Assembly (NCBI GenBank): GCA_024635655.1 | Contig: JAGXIL010000038.1 | Span: 1-42,885, forward strand | Source of the DNA: Gillisia sp. | GTDB taxonomy: Bacteria; Bacteroidota; Bacteroidia; Flavobacteriales; Flavobacteriaceae | DNA length: 42,885 nt | Direction: 5' to 3' | Part shown: piece after piece, positions 15,880-24,692 of the stretch | Numbering within the stretch: the stretch's first letter is position 1 | Layout: each line of letters opens with the position of its first letter | Notes under the pieces: model-generated | What the model was told of the DNA's origin: nothing | What the model saw: only the letters and a program-made list of their open reading frames with translations | The model's database searches: none | Made by a program: the position numbers and the translations under genes

Positions 15880-16581
15880 ATGAAGACTATCTCCACTGTA
15901 CAACAAAAAAAACAGCCCCTAACTTATAAGTCAGATGAGGCTGCAAAAGCAAATTTTAAAAAATTTATTCTCGATGATAACCACCCTTGCATTATGGCGC
16001 AAACGGTTTTTTCATTAGATAAAGTCGATTTTCACGAGTACGAGAATTTTGGATCTAAAAGTGCCGCAAAAAAAATACTTAAAGATCTTACCACCTATAT
16101 CTCCGGCTACGATTTTGAATCCAGGGACTTCTTTACCTTTATAGCCACTTTTCGCGGAAGGAAGGATTTTACTGAAAAGCAATTCGAGCAGATCCTTTGG
16201 AAGCAACTTCAATTCCTGCACGAAGTAGATGATAAGCCCTGGGACCCGGAAGTGGAAAGTAACCCGGACGACAATAAATTTAGTTTTAGCCTGGCAGGAA
16301 AAGCCTTTTATATTGTAGGATTGCATCCCAACAGTTCCAGGATGGCCAGGCAAAGTCCTGCCCCAACAATGGTTTTTAATTTGCATTGGCAATTTGAGAA
16401 GTTGCGGGAAATGGGCACGTATGATAATGTGCGGGATAAAATAAGGGAAAGGGATATAGAGCTTCAGGGAAGTATGAATCCAATGCTTCATAATTTTGGA
16501 GAAGCCAGTGAAGTCAGGCAGTATAGTGGAAGAAAAGTTGGAGAAGAATGGAAATGTCCGTTCCTTTCAGGTAAATTATAA
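15880..16581 (+). CDS. YqcI/YcgG-family heme-dependent N-oxygenase (GntA/DcsA-like)
   Basis: 233 residues. The family motifs I can identify are HPC at 35-37, FxxFIATFRG (85-93), KPWDP (119-123), FYIVGLHPNSSRMARxxPAPTMVFNLHWQFEKLR (143-176, His149 and His169) and a C-terminal WKCPF (224-228). Characterised members, GntA of guanitoxin and DcsA of D-cycloserine biosynthesis, are heme proteins that N-hydroxylate a guanidino group of an amino acid such as enduracididine or arginine. The natural substrate here is unknown; arginine or a guanidine derivative is the inferred one. It is the first gene of an operon: the PaiB-like gene follows after 3 bp. Confidence 0.82.
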   Translation: MKTISTVQQKKQPLTYKSDEAAKANFKKFILDDNHPCIMAQTVFSLDKVDFHEYENFGSKSAAKKILKDLTTYISGYDFESRDFFTFIATFRGRKDFTEKQFEQILWKQLQFLHEVDDKPWDPEVESNPDDNKFSFSLAGKAFYIVGLHPNSSRMARQSPAPTMVFNLHWQFEKLREMGTYDNVRDKIRERDIELQGSMNPMLHNFGEASEVRQYSGRKVGEEWKCPFLSGKL

Positions 16582-16584
16582 TCA

Positions 16585-17199
16585 ATGTACCAACCCCGGA
16601 AATACAAAAAAAAAGATCCCGATTATATTTTTGATTTTATACAGGAGCATCCTTTCGCGACCTTTGTTTTATACGGAGAGCGTTTATTGGCAACCCATAT
16701 TCCCGTACTTCTAAAAGGCTCTGCGGAAAAATTTACCCTGTATTCTCATATTGCAAATCACAATGAACAATTTGATCATCTGCAGGACGGGGTAGAGGCG
16801 CTTATCATTTTTCAGGGGGCACATGATTATGTCTCTTCTTCCTGGTATAAGGATAAGGATATTAGCACCTGGGATTATTCGGCAGTACACGTGAATGTTC
16901 AGTTAAGGTTGCAGTCCCAGGACGAACTTGCAGATTCCCTCCGGAATCTTGTCCATAGATTTGAAAAGGGCCAAAAAGATCCTTTATACTTTGATGATCT
17001 TCCACGGGAGTTAATTGACGACCATTTACCCAGAATAACCGGATTTTGGTGCGAACCCTTTAAAATTGAAGCTATTGCAAAATTACATCAGGGAATGGAT
17101 GAAGATGATGTGCGTTCGGTAATAAAACATCTGGAAGTGGGCCCAAGCCCGCTTTCCTGTCCTTTAAGTAAAAATATTCAGAAAGAACATGATCTATAA
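16585..17199 (+). CDS. PaiB-like FMN-binding split-barrel protein
   Basis: 204 residues, the usual length of PaiB. The start MYQPRKYKKKD, ATHIPVLL, LYSHIANHNEQ, and YVSSSWYKDKDISTWDYSAVHV are the family signatures; the last matches the SPSWY...VPTWNYxAVH motif. The family is annotated as FMN-binding negative transcriptional regulator after Bacillus PaiB, but the fold is that of flavin- or heme-binding split barrels and no DNA-binding domain is visible. In this operon an electron-transfer or heme-handling role for the neighbouring heme oxygenase is equally plausible (inference). It overlaps the following DUF1989 gene by 11 bp. Confidence 0.85.
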   Translation: MYQPRKYKKKDPDYIFDFIQEHPFATFVLYGERLLATHIPVLLKGSAEKFTLYSHIANHNEQFDHLQDGVEALIIFQGAHDYVSSSWYKDKDISTWDYSAVHVNVQLRLQSQDELADSLRNLVHRFEKGQKDPLYFDDLPRELIDDHLPRITGFWCEPFKIEAIAKLHQGMDEDDVRSVIKHLEVGPSPLSCPLSKNIQKEHDL

Positions 17200-17767
17200 A
17201 ATAGAAAAACAAACCGGGACTGCCTTTATATTAAATAAGGGTCAGAAATTAAAAGTTATTGACCCTTTGGGGGAACAGGTGAGTGATATGGTTCTGTTTA
17301 ATGCCGGGGATGTGAGGGAAAAGATCTCTTCCGGGAAGACCATGGATTTTGAAGAGAATATTTTGCTGAGCAAGGGTAATTACCTGTGGAGCAACAGAAG
17401 CCGAAAAATGATGGAGATCCTGGAAGATACCAACGGCAGGAACGACTTTTTGCTGGCTCCCTGCAGCCCCGAAACCTTTGCGATCATGTATAAGAATCCT
17501 GAGTATCATCCCAGTTGTTTTGAAAATCTCTATACCAACCTTGCCGCCTATAATATTGCGCCTGATGATATTCCTACGGCCTTCAATATTTTTATGAATG
17601 TTCAGTTTCAGCCTGATGGAAAGCTAAGTGTGGATCCTCCGTTGAGCAAGGCCGGAGATCACATACTTTTTGAAGCCCAAATGGATCTCGTAGTAGCTTT
17701 GACCGCCTGCTCTGCAGAAGACAGTAATAACGGCAGCTTTAAACCTATCCATTACGAGATTTTATAG
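17189..17767 (+). CDS. DUF1989 (urea carboxylase-associated) protein, carboxyguanidine-deiminase-like
   Basis: 192 residues. Family signatures: GEQVSDMVLF (28-37), APCSPETF with Cys92, HPSCFENL with His107 and Cys110 (probable metal ligands), DIPTAFNIFMNV, and LSKAGDHILFEAQMDLVVALTACSAE. The DUF1989 family includes the two subunits of carboxyguanidine deiminase, which act on guanidine-derived compounds, and other urea carboxylase-associated proteins. Those occur as pairs beside urea carboxylase; here only one copy is seen and no carboxylase. Translation overlap with the PaiB-like gene and the preceding guanidino N-oxygenase argue for a shared pathway on a guanidine-type substrate. Confidence 0.85.
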   Translation: MIYKIEKQTGTAFILNKGQKLKVIDPLGEQVSDMVLFNAGDVREKISSGKTMDFEENILLSKGNYLWSNRSRKMMEILEDTNGRNDFLLAPCSPETFAIMYKNPEYHPSCFENLYTNLAAYNIAPDDIPTAFNIFMNVQFQPDGKLSVDPPLSKAGDHILFEAQMDLVVALTACSAEDSNNGSFKPIHYEIL

Positions 17768-17778
17768 ATAAACCGGTC

Positions 17779-18495
17779 TTAGGTAACCTTAGTCCTTTTG
17801 CTACGATATCTGATATTGATCATTTCTATAATTAGAGAGAAGAACACCGCAAAATAAATATAGCCTTTTGGCACGTGGTAGTGCAGTCCTTCCACCATGA
17901 GCATAAATCCTATAAGTATTAAAAAGGAAAGGGCAAGGATCTGAACCGTTGGATATTTATTTACAAAATCACTAACGGCTTTTGCAAAGATCATCATGAC
18001 CACTATAGAAACGATCACCGCAATGACCATTAAAGTAATTTCTGTGGTAAGTCCTATTGCCGTCAGGATAGAATCAAAAGAGAATATGATATCCAGTATT
18101 ACTATTTGCATTATAGCATAGCTAAAAGAACTCACTTTTCTATCTACCAATGTTTCTTCGTCCCCTTCAACTTTATGATGAATTTCCAGTACAGACTTTA
18201 CTAACAGAAATATTCCTCCTCCCGCCAGGATAATATCCCTCCAGCTAAGTTCAAAAGAGAAAATTGTCAAAACAGGATCTGTAAGTTGAATGATCCAGGT
18301 AATACTTAATAAAAGAAGGATCCGCATGATTAGTGCCAGGGAAAGACCTACAAACCTGGCCTTTTTTTGTTGCTCCACCGGGAGCTTTCCGGCTACTATA
18401 GAAATAAATATGATGTTATCGATCCCCAGTACGATCTCCATAAATGTCAAAGTAAGCAGGGCGATCCAGGTATCTAACTGTAAGAATATTTCCAT
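17779..18495 (-). CDS. TerC-family integral membrane protein
   Basis: 238 residues from ATG 18495 (an upstream TTG at 18513 is less likely). Seven predicted helices with two acidic TerC motifs, EIVLGIDNIIFISI and DIIFSFDSILTAIG, that form the metal site. Relatives (TerC, YkoY, YceF, Alx) export or balance manganese and assist metalation of exported proteins. It is convergent with the DUF1989 gene, 11 bp apart, with no obvious terminator between them. Confidence 0.88.
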   Translation of the reverse strand: MEIFLQLDTWIALLTLTFMEIVLGIDNIIFISIVAGKLPVEQQKKARFVGLSLALIMRILLLLSITWIIQLTDPVLTIFSFELSWRDIILAGGGIFLLVKSVLEIHHKVEGDEETLVDRKVSSFSYAIMQIVILDIIFSFDSILTAIGLTTEITLMVIAVIVSIVVMMIFAKAVSDFVNKYPTVQILALSFLILIGFMLMVEGLHYHVPKGYIYFAVFFSLIIEMINIRYRSKRTKVT

Positions 18496-18555
18496 AGGGA
18501 GGGGATTAAACAAAAACTAATTATAATAATGCTTTACAACAAACATAGGGTATTT

Positions 18556-18957
18556 TTACAGACCCCATTCCTGTGAATCCAACATCAATCCTCCCAGAAA
18601 ACTAATTAACATAGCACTTATTAATATAGCCCAAAATACAAAGCTTCTAAAAAGGTCCTCGATCTTGTCGCTCCTGTTCTCCACGTCCAGCAATGCGATC
18701 TCTTCAATATAATTTCTCAAATATCGTTCTGCTTTCCTTTTCCGGATATCAATTTTATCCTTTCCTGAAATATCAGTGATTTGATTTTGAGCATCATTGA
18801 TACTGCGAATTTGTGTGATCTTCATAGAAGAGGAAACCGGGAATATATTGATAAGGACGGGAATTGTGGAATTTAACCATTCTTCCCTGTTCATGCTGAT
18901 GTCGTGAATTTTATTTATTTGAAGTTCAAGTAAATTGATTGCCTTTTTATTATTCAT
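18556..18957 (-). CDS. Hypothetical protein with C-terminal membrane helix
   Basis: 133 residues from ATG 18957; the longer frame from TTG 18978 adds seven residues. Residues 1-105 are polar, charged and mostly helical, with MNREEWLNSTIPVLINIFPVSSSMK, a pattern (Trp, Thr, IF, Ser) that I have seen in N-terminal domains of membrane-associated defence or sensing proteins, but I cannot place it. One strong helix, FWAILISAMLISFLGGLML, lies near the C-terminus (about 110-130), so it is probably a tail-anchored inner membrane protein. It lies 60 bp upstream of terC on the same strand and may be cotranscribed with it. Confidence 0.6.
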   Translation of the reverse strand: MNNKKAINLLELQINKIHDISMNREEWLNSTIPVLINIFPVSSSMKITQIRSINDAQNQITDISGKDKIDIRKRKAERYLRNYIEEIALLDVENRSDKIEDLFRSFVFWAILISAMLISFLGGLMLDSQEWGL

Positions 18958-19235
18958 GGTAGGGTGGGGTATGATCAACTATTATAGTTACCGGCTGAAA
19001 GTAACTAAAATTATATGTATTCTGCTACATTATTCTATCCGCATATATAAATAACCTGAAAAAAGATTAGCAAATGTAAAATGTCAACAACCTGATGATC
19101 GCCCATTCTGTAAATGAAGATCAGGGGGAGATCCATTTTTAGTTTATCAAATATTTACTTTTTATAATTACCATATAATTAACAGGAAACGGAGCTGATT
19201 TTATTAGCTTCAGAAGACACTAAAAATTAAAAATA

Positions 19236-20012
19236 ATGGGAAAATTAGATGGAAAGATTGCTTTGATAACGGGATCTGATTCCGGAATAGGGAAGGCAAC
19301 GGCAATAGAATTCGCAAAGGAAGGTGCAAGTGTGGTGGTGACCTATCATTCAGATAAGGAGGGGGGCGAAAAAACTTTAAAGGAGGTGGAAGCTGCCGGA
19401 GCAAAAGGCATGGTACTGCAAATAGATGTAAGTGATGAAGCCTCGGTAGAGAAGATGTTTAATAAAATCCTGGAAAAATTCGGCACCCTTGATATCCTAA
19501 TGAACAATGCGGCTATTAACGGGCAGGGTTATAAGGTGGAAGATCTTTCCACCGAAGATTGGGATAAGGCTATAAAAACTAATGTCTACGGCTATTTTTT
19601 CTGTGTACGCAGGTTTATTAAGATCAGAAAAGAAGCGGGGGGAAAGGGAAAGATCATAAATGTGAGCTCAGTACACGAAGAAATTGCAGCTTCCGGAACT
19701 GCCGATTATTGTGCTTCTAAAGGAGCTATTAAAATGCTCACCCGCACACTGGCCCTCGAACTGGCAGAAGATGGTATTAATGTGAATAACATAGCTCCCG
19801 GAATGATCCTTACTCCCATGAATCAGGAAGCATCAGATGATAAGGAAGTAAGAGATGAAAAAGTTCAAAATATACCGATGAAAAGAGCGGGGAAACCTGA
19901 AGAAATTGGCAAACTGGCCGTTTTCCTGGCCTCTTCAGATTCAGATTATGTCACGGGATCTACCTACGAAATGGATGGAGGACTTATGAGAAATGTTGGG
20001 CAGGGAGCTTAA
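19236..20012 (+). CDS. SDR oxidoreductase (glucose 1-dehydrogenase-like)
   Basis: 258 residues. IALITGSDSGIGKAT at 8-22, NNAAI, VSSVHE (catalytic Ser) and YCASKGAI (Tyr, Lys), then VTGSTYEMDGGLM, which fits the glucose 1-dehydrogenase group of SDRs. Cofactor and substrate are not certain; the residue after the second strand favours NADP. It shares the SDSGIGxAT and ending with the stress-type SDR at 13627 but is not an obvious recent duplicate. The 278 bp upstream (18958-19235) contain no ORF. Confidence 0.88.
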   Translation: MGKLDGKIALITGSDSGIGKATAIEFAKEGASVVVTYHSDKEGGEKTLKEVEAAGAKGMVLQIDVSDEASVEKMFNKILEKFGTLDILMNNAAINGQGYKVEDLSTEDWDKAIKTNVYGYFFCVRRFIKIRKEAGGKGKIINVSSVHEEIAASGTADYCASKGAIKMLTRTLALELAEDGINVNNIAPGMILTPMNQEASDDKEVRDEKVQNIPMKRAGKPEEIGKLAVFLASSDSDYVTGSTYEMDGGLMRNVGQGA

Positions 20013-20310
20013 CCATGCATTTTTGCACCTTCATTTATGCTATCGGAAAACCGAGTTTTATTAACAAATATCTGAAGATCCAGAGATAGAAGAAGGTGTA
20101 ACTAGAAATAAGAAAAAAATGCAGATCCATCGGGGAAATACCGTAGCAAGGAACAAGTAATATTTGATCCATAATTTGTCGGGGAAGTTAGGCAGAAGGG
20201 CCTGAAACATAATATTATTTCTATTTTTCTCAATTGCCGGAAGGAATAGGGTTTTCAACCTGCCGGTTTAGAGTCAAAGTAAGGATATAGTTAGCATTTA
20301 ATTCCCTGGA

Positions 20311-20766
20311 ATGAGAAATCTTGTTATCGCTCTGATGTTTCCCCTAATATCTTTTTCGCAAAGTGAGCAATATTTCTTCCTGCAAACCGAAGTCGACGCT
20401 CGAAATGCCATATTTGGAGGCACGGTGAACGAGCAGGGGTATAATGGAGTCTTAAAAGCGGGATTTTCGGCACAATGGTTTAGGGCCGATATGTTTTATG
20501 AATTTTTTCGGGATCTCAATTATGAGACTGCAGGTATAAATCTTACCCACCTCTTCCGCTATGATCATGCTTTAAAACCTGGTGCAGGAATTCAGATAAG
20601 CGTGATAAATAAACCTAAAAAACTGACACCTTCCCTGGGTTTTAATGGTATGCTGGAATATCATTTTGGCCGGTTCTTTTTATCTGGGAGGGGAGAGGTT
20701 AAAATGAGAACCGATTGGGATATTACAGTGTATTCCCGTTTTTTGGGGGTAGGAGTTAAATTGTAG
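20311..20766 (+). CDS. Small secreted beta-barrel-like protein
   Basis: 151 residues. MRNLVIALMFPLISFSQ is a short signal peptide with the typical Bacteroidota SFSQ cleavage site. The remainder alternates hydrophobic and polar residues in strands (AGFSAQWFRADMFYEF, RFFLSGRGEVKMR, SRFLGVGVKL) and ends in a strand with a C-terminal leucine, which is what an 8-stranded outer-membrane barrel would show. I do not recognise a family. The 298 bp before it carry no gene I can support. Confidence 0.6.
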   Translation: MRNLVIALMFPLISFSQSEQYFFLQTEVDARNAIFGGTVNEQGYNGVLKAGFSAQWFRADMFYEFFRDLNYETAGINLTHLFRYDHALKPGAGIQISVINKPKKLTPSLGFNGMLEYHFGRFFLSGRGEVKMRTDWDITVYSRFLGVGVKL

Positions 20767-20856
20767 CAGCCGCTTTTCTGAAGAGAGGCCAGGTTTGATA
20801 TATATTTTTACAATTTATAATTATCTTTAACTGCAAATAATTTCACTTCTCATATT

Positions 20857-23451
20857 ATGATCAGATCTCTTTTTTCCCTGCTCTTCGTGTTTTCATTAAT
20901 AGTTCCTAGTGTTGCCCAGCAGGAGTACTTTTTTCCTGAGAATAGTTCTTTTGATGAAAATATTCCCAGCCCTCAGGAGTTTCTCGGATACGAAATAGGA
21001 GATTTTCACACCCGGCACGATCGAATCCTGGCATATTTTGAGGAACTGGCAAGAGTTTCAGACAAGGTGCATGTGCAGGAGATTGGAAAGACCTATGAGC
21101 AAAGGGCTATGATCATAGCCACCATAACTTCTTCAGAAAATTATTCCAATATAGAGAACATTAGGCAGGAACATCTCCGGCTAACAGACCCCGGCGCAGC
21201 CCTGCCGGAAATTGAAAATATGCCGGTGATCATTCAGCTGGGATATAATGTGCACGGGAATGAACCTTCCAGCAGCGAAGCTGCTATGCTTACCGCTTAT
21301 TACCTCACAGCCTCAAATGATCCTGAAGTATTGGATTACCTGGAAAGATCAATAATATTTGTAGAGCCGGTGCTCAATCCTGATGGGCGGGACCGCCATA
21401 CCAACTGGGCAAATATGCACCGCGGATTCCCTCCGGTGGCAGACCCTATTGACAGGGAGCACAACGAAGTATGGCCCAGCGGAAGGGTAAATCATTACTG
21501 GTTTGACCTTAACCGTGACTGGCTGCCGCTGGTGCATGTGGAAAGCCAGGCCCGGCTGAAGTTTTACCACCAATGGTATCCCAATGTAGTAACCGATTTC
21601 CATGAGATGGGCTCTAACAGCACCTATTTCTTTGAACCAACCAAACCTATGGGTTCTGAGAATCCAATAATTCCCCGAAGCAATTATGAGGGACTGAACA
21701 ACATGCTGGCTCCGTATTTTGCTGAGGCCATGAATGAGATCGGGTCGCTGTACTTTACAAAAGAAGTTTTTGACAATTCCTATCCCGGTTATGGGTCTAC
21801 TTATCCCGATATCCAGGGAGGGCTGGGCCTTGTATTTGAACAGGCCAGTTCCCGCGGACATTTACAGGAAACGGTGAACGGGGAGCTGTCTTTTGCATTT
21901 ACCATTCGTAATCACCTGGTAAATAGTCTTGCTACAGTAAAAGCCACTGTAGAAAATAAAGATCATTTTCTACGCCACCAAAAAGACTTTTTTGAATCGG
22001 CTCTGGAGCAGGCGGGAGATCATCCTGCAAGGGGATATGTCTTTGGGGATGCCGGGGACAAGAACCGAACCAAAGCTTTTGTTGACCTGTTGTTACAACA
22101 CAAGATCGAGGTTTATGAAGCCGGGCAGGATATTAAAGCAGGAAATAATACATATCCGGGAGGATCATCTTACGTAGTTCCCGGGAACCAGCCTCAATTC
22201 AGAATGGTGGCCACAATGTTCGATACGGTTACTAAATTTTACGACAGTTTGTTCTATGATGCATCTGCCTGGTCCCTGGTGCACGCCTATGGGCTTCCTT
22301 CCTCTCCTCTTACTGAAAGACAGCTAAAAAATGCCGGGAATGGAAAGATGATAGATCAGGAATTTCTTCAGCCGCAGGAATTTCCTGTTCAGCAAAGCGA
22401 CTATGCATACCTTTTCAGCTGGCAGGATTACAATGCTCCGCGGGTACTTCAGGAATTGGTAAAGCGGGAGGTGATCGCTAAAACTGCCTTTAAGCCCTTT
22501 AGCATCGAAAGCGGGGAAGGGATCAGGGAATACAGCTACGGAAGTATTTTAGTTCCTGTAGCCATGCAAAAATTTTCTTCTGAAGAATTATACGAACTCA
22601 TGCAGGAACTGGCCGCTGAACATCAACTGCCTATAGATGGCTTTAGTGGTGGATTAAGCAGTACCGGAATTGACCTGGGAAGTGGAAATTTTAGGAATAT
22701 TGAAGCTCCAAAGCCCATAATGCTGGTAGGGGAAGGGGTTTCTATTTATGAAGCAGGAGAAATATGGCACCTACTGGACAGTAAGCTTGAAATGCCTTTG
22801 ACAAAGGTGGACATGCTGGATTTTAGAAATGTAAAACTGGAAGATTACAACGAGTTGATCATGGTCAATGGGAATTATAACCTTTTAAGCGATAGTGATG
22901 TGCAGAGGATCAAATCCTGGGTAGAGAACGGGGGGACACTTATTGCTCAAAAGTCGGCAGTGACCTGGGCGATCAATAATAAGCTCATTAGCGAAGAGCT
23001 TGTCATAGAAAAAGATTCCCTGAAAAAAGAGGAGGCGGAACGGTTGAGATTCGACTATGTAATTGCAGCTAACAGGGAAGGCGCAAAAGTAATAGGAGGT
23101 TCTATTTATGAGGTGGACCTGGATATCACACATCCCCTTGGTTTTGGATACGGGGACAGAAAATTGATGGTTTACCGAAACAGCAATACGCTGCTTAAGC
23201 CAAGTGAGAATCCTTACAGCACTGTTGCCATCTACGGGGACAAACCTTTGGTAAGCGGATACATCTCTGAGGAAAACCTGGAAAAACTTCCGGGCACAAG
23301 CTCGATCCTGGTAAGTAGAGCAGGATCTGGAAGAGTGATCTCTTTTGTAGACAATCCAAATTTCCGTGGAACCTGGTATGGAACGAATAAGCTCTTCTTT
23401 AATGCGCTGTTCTTTGGTCCACTGATTAATGTTCCAAATGTGTCACAGTAA
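20857..23451 (+). CDS. Secreted M14-family zinc carboxypeptidase with C-terminal GATase1-like domain
   Basis: 864 residues. Residues 1-20 are a signal peptide (FSLIVPSVAQ). The M14 domain spans about 40-350: NVHGNEP supplies zinc ligands His133 and Glu136, NPDGRDRHTNWAN and WFDLNRDW the conserved substrate-binding region, VVTDFHEMGSNSTYFFEP probably the third ligand His. FEQASSRG contains the likely catalytic glutamate. Residues about 600-860 (IMLVGEGVSIYEAGEIWHLLD, then MLDFRNVKLEDYNELIMVNGNY) look like a class I glutamine-amidotransferase-type fold, common in large Bacteroidetes M14 proteins. It probably acts in the periplasm on peptides. Confidence 0.9.
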   Translation: MIRSLFSLLFVFSLIVPSVAQQEYFFPENSSFDENIPSPQEFLGYEIGDFHTRHDRILAYFEELARVSDKVHVQEIGKTYEQRAMIIATITSSENYSNIENIRQEHLRLTDPGAALPEIENMPVIIQLGYNVHGNEPSSSEAAMLTAYYLTASNDPEVLDYLERSIIFVEPVLNPDGRDRHTNWANMHRGFPPVADPIDREHNEVWPSGRVNHYWFDLNRDWLPLVHVESQARLKFYHQWYPNVVTDFHEMGSNSTYFFEPTKPMGSENPIIPRSNYEGLNNMLAPYFAEAMNEIGSLYFTKEVFDNSYPGYGSTYPDIQGGLGLVFEQASSRGHLQETVNGELSFAFTIRNHLVNSLATVKATVENKDHFLRHQKDFFESALEQAGDHPARGYVFGDAGDKNRTKAFVDLLLQHKIEVYEAGQDIKAGNNTYPGGSSYVVPGNQPQFRMVATMFDTVTKFYDSLFYDASAWSLVHAYGLPSSPLTERQLKNAGNGKMIDQEFLQPQEFPVQQSDYAYLFSWQDYNAPRVLQELVKREVIAKTAFKPFSIESGEGIREYSYGSILVPVAMQKFSSEELYELMQELAAEHQLPIDGFSGGLSSTGIDLGSGNFRNIEAPKPIMLVGEGVSIYEAGEIWHLLDSKLEMPLTKVDMLDFRNVKLEDYNELIMVNGNYNLLSDSDVQRIKSWVENGGTLIAQKSAVTWAINNKLISEELVIEKDSLKKEEAERLRFDYVIAANREGAKVIGGSIYEVDLDITHPLGFGYGDRKLMVYRNSNTLLKPSENPYSTVAIYGDKPLVSGYISEENLEKLPGTSSILVSRAGSGRVISFVDNPNFRGTWYGTNKLFFNALFFGPLINVPNVSQ

Positions 23452-23630
23452 GTAATTTACCGGAAAGCAAATGAACGGGCTTTAGGGAAAATATCGAATG
23501 GCAGCCGCTCAGGTCATTTTATCACGATTTTGCCTGAGGAAGGAAATCTATTCAGTTTCTTCGGAAAAAGGATATACAGAAAGCATTATTCTTTAGGTGG
23601 AGATGACCAGAACCCGGTTCTATTAATATT

Positions 23631-24386
23631 TTATCTTAAGTAAGATGCACCATTTACATCTATAATGGTGCCGGTTGTATATTCTGCCCCTTCCGAAGCA
23701 AGAAAAGCAATAGCGTAGGCAACTTCTTCCGGTTTGGCCATTCTTCCCAAAGGCGAATCCTTCATCAGGCTTTCCCTCTCCGCTTTGGTAAGGGTAGCTG
23801 TGGCCATATCGGTTTCAGTAAAACCCGGGGCTACAACATTGACATAGATCTTATGCTTCGCAAGGGCTTTGGCAAGCGATTGGCTCAGGGAATTCACAGC
23901 AGCTTTGCTGGCCCCGTAAGCGGGCATATTGGGTTCCCCCCGAAAGGCACCCCGGGAGGATACATTGACGATCCTTCCACCTCCGGCTTTTATCATATGT
24001 TGGGCCGCGCAAAAGCAGAGATTTGCAATAGCCGTAAGATTGGTGTCCAGGATCTCTTTCCAGGAAATTTTCCATTCTGAATAAGAAATACTTTCGATAT
24101 TATGCAAGTTTGCTATTCCGGCATTATTAATAAGGATATCTATGCTGCCAAAATCGGCTACAAAATCTTCAATAAGCTGTTGTGCTTCCTCTTCCTTAGA
24201 AATGTCCCCCTTAAATAATTTATGTTGAGAAGCCCCCAGTTCCCTAAGAGTAGCCTTTGCTGCTTTATCATCTGTTCTGTAGTTGATCCCCACTCTTGCA
24301 CCACGTTTTGCGAATTCCAGTGCGGTTGCTTTTCCAATGCCTTTTGATCCCCCGGTGATGAGAACATTCTTATTTTTGAAATCCAT
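23631..24386 (-). CDS. SDR oxidoreductase (3-oxoacyl-ACP reductase-like)
   Basis: 251 residues from ATG 24386; the longer frame to 24461 adds a spurious hydrophobic segment. VLITGGSKGIGKATA (7-21), NNAGIA, VSSRGAF (Ser), YGASKAAVNSL (Tyr, Lys) and the C-terminal YTTGTIIDVNGASYLR. NYRTDD after the second strand suggests NADP specificity, as in FabG-like enzymes, but there are no fatty-acid genes nearby. The GxxxGIG region and length are normal. Substrate unknown. Confidence 0.88.
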   Translation of the reverse strand: MDFKNKNVLITGGSKGIGKATALEFAKRGARVGINYRTDDKAAKATLRELGASQHKLFKGDISKEEEAQQLIEDFVADFGSIDILINNAGIANLHNIESISYSEWKISWKEILDTNLTAIANLCFCAAQHMIKAGGGRIVNVSSRGAFRGEPNMPAYGASKAAVNSLSQSLAKALAKHKIYVNVVAPGFTETDMATATLTKAERESLMKDSPLGRMAKPEEVAYAIAFLASEGAEYTTGTIIDVNGASYLR

Positions 24387-24455
24387 TTTAACTCGTTTTT
24401 GATTCAGGAGTAAAAATATAACTTCTCTACAAAAGATCATTGTGAATACGAAAAG

Positions 24456-24497
24456 CCCCACCCCGTCCTGCGGACACCCCTTCCCGGAGGGGATGCA
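24456..24497. repeat. GC-rich palindromic intergenic fragment
   Basis: CCCCACCCCGTCCTGCGGAC followed by ACCCCTTCCCGGAGGGG; the second half forms CCCCTTCCCGGAGGGG, a near palindrome. In the 24387-24692 gap; a type of sequence I associate with dispersed copies in flavobacterial genomes. The rest of the gap holds only the terminator at 24602. Confidence 0.4.
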
Positions 24498-24601
24498 TAA
24501 TAAGAGGTTTTATTGTTTATAAACTTTGAGAACCTTTGTGTCTTTCTGCCATTGTGGCCAAAACTTTCCGGCCTGGCTCCTCCCTGTAACTTATAAAAAT
24601 G

Positions 24602-24629
24602 AAAAAGGACTTAATAATTTAAGCCCTTT
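24602..24629 (-). terminator. Rho-independent terminator downstream of the small hypothetical gene
   Basis: Minus strand: AAAGGGCTTAA-ATTA-TTAAGTCCTTT with one G-U pair, followed by TTC and an AT-rich stretch. It separates the gene at 24693 from the downstream SDR gene. Confidence 0.6.
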
Positions 24630-24692
24630 GCTTTAAAATAAAGGATAAGATAGTTTGATCCTTATTTCTGAACCAAATCCTGATTTTTATTT

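Noticed and set aside
20061..20258. Minus-strand frame of 65 codons
   Set aside because: No domain, no promoter, unusual composition; I see no support for it.
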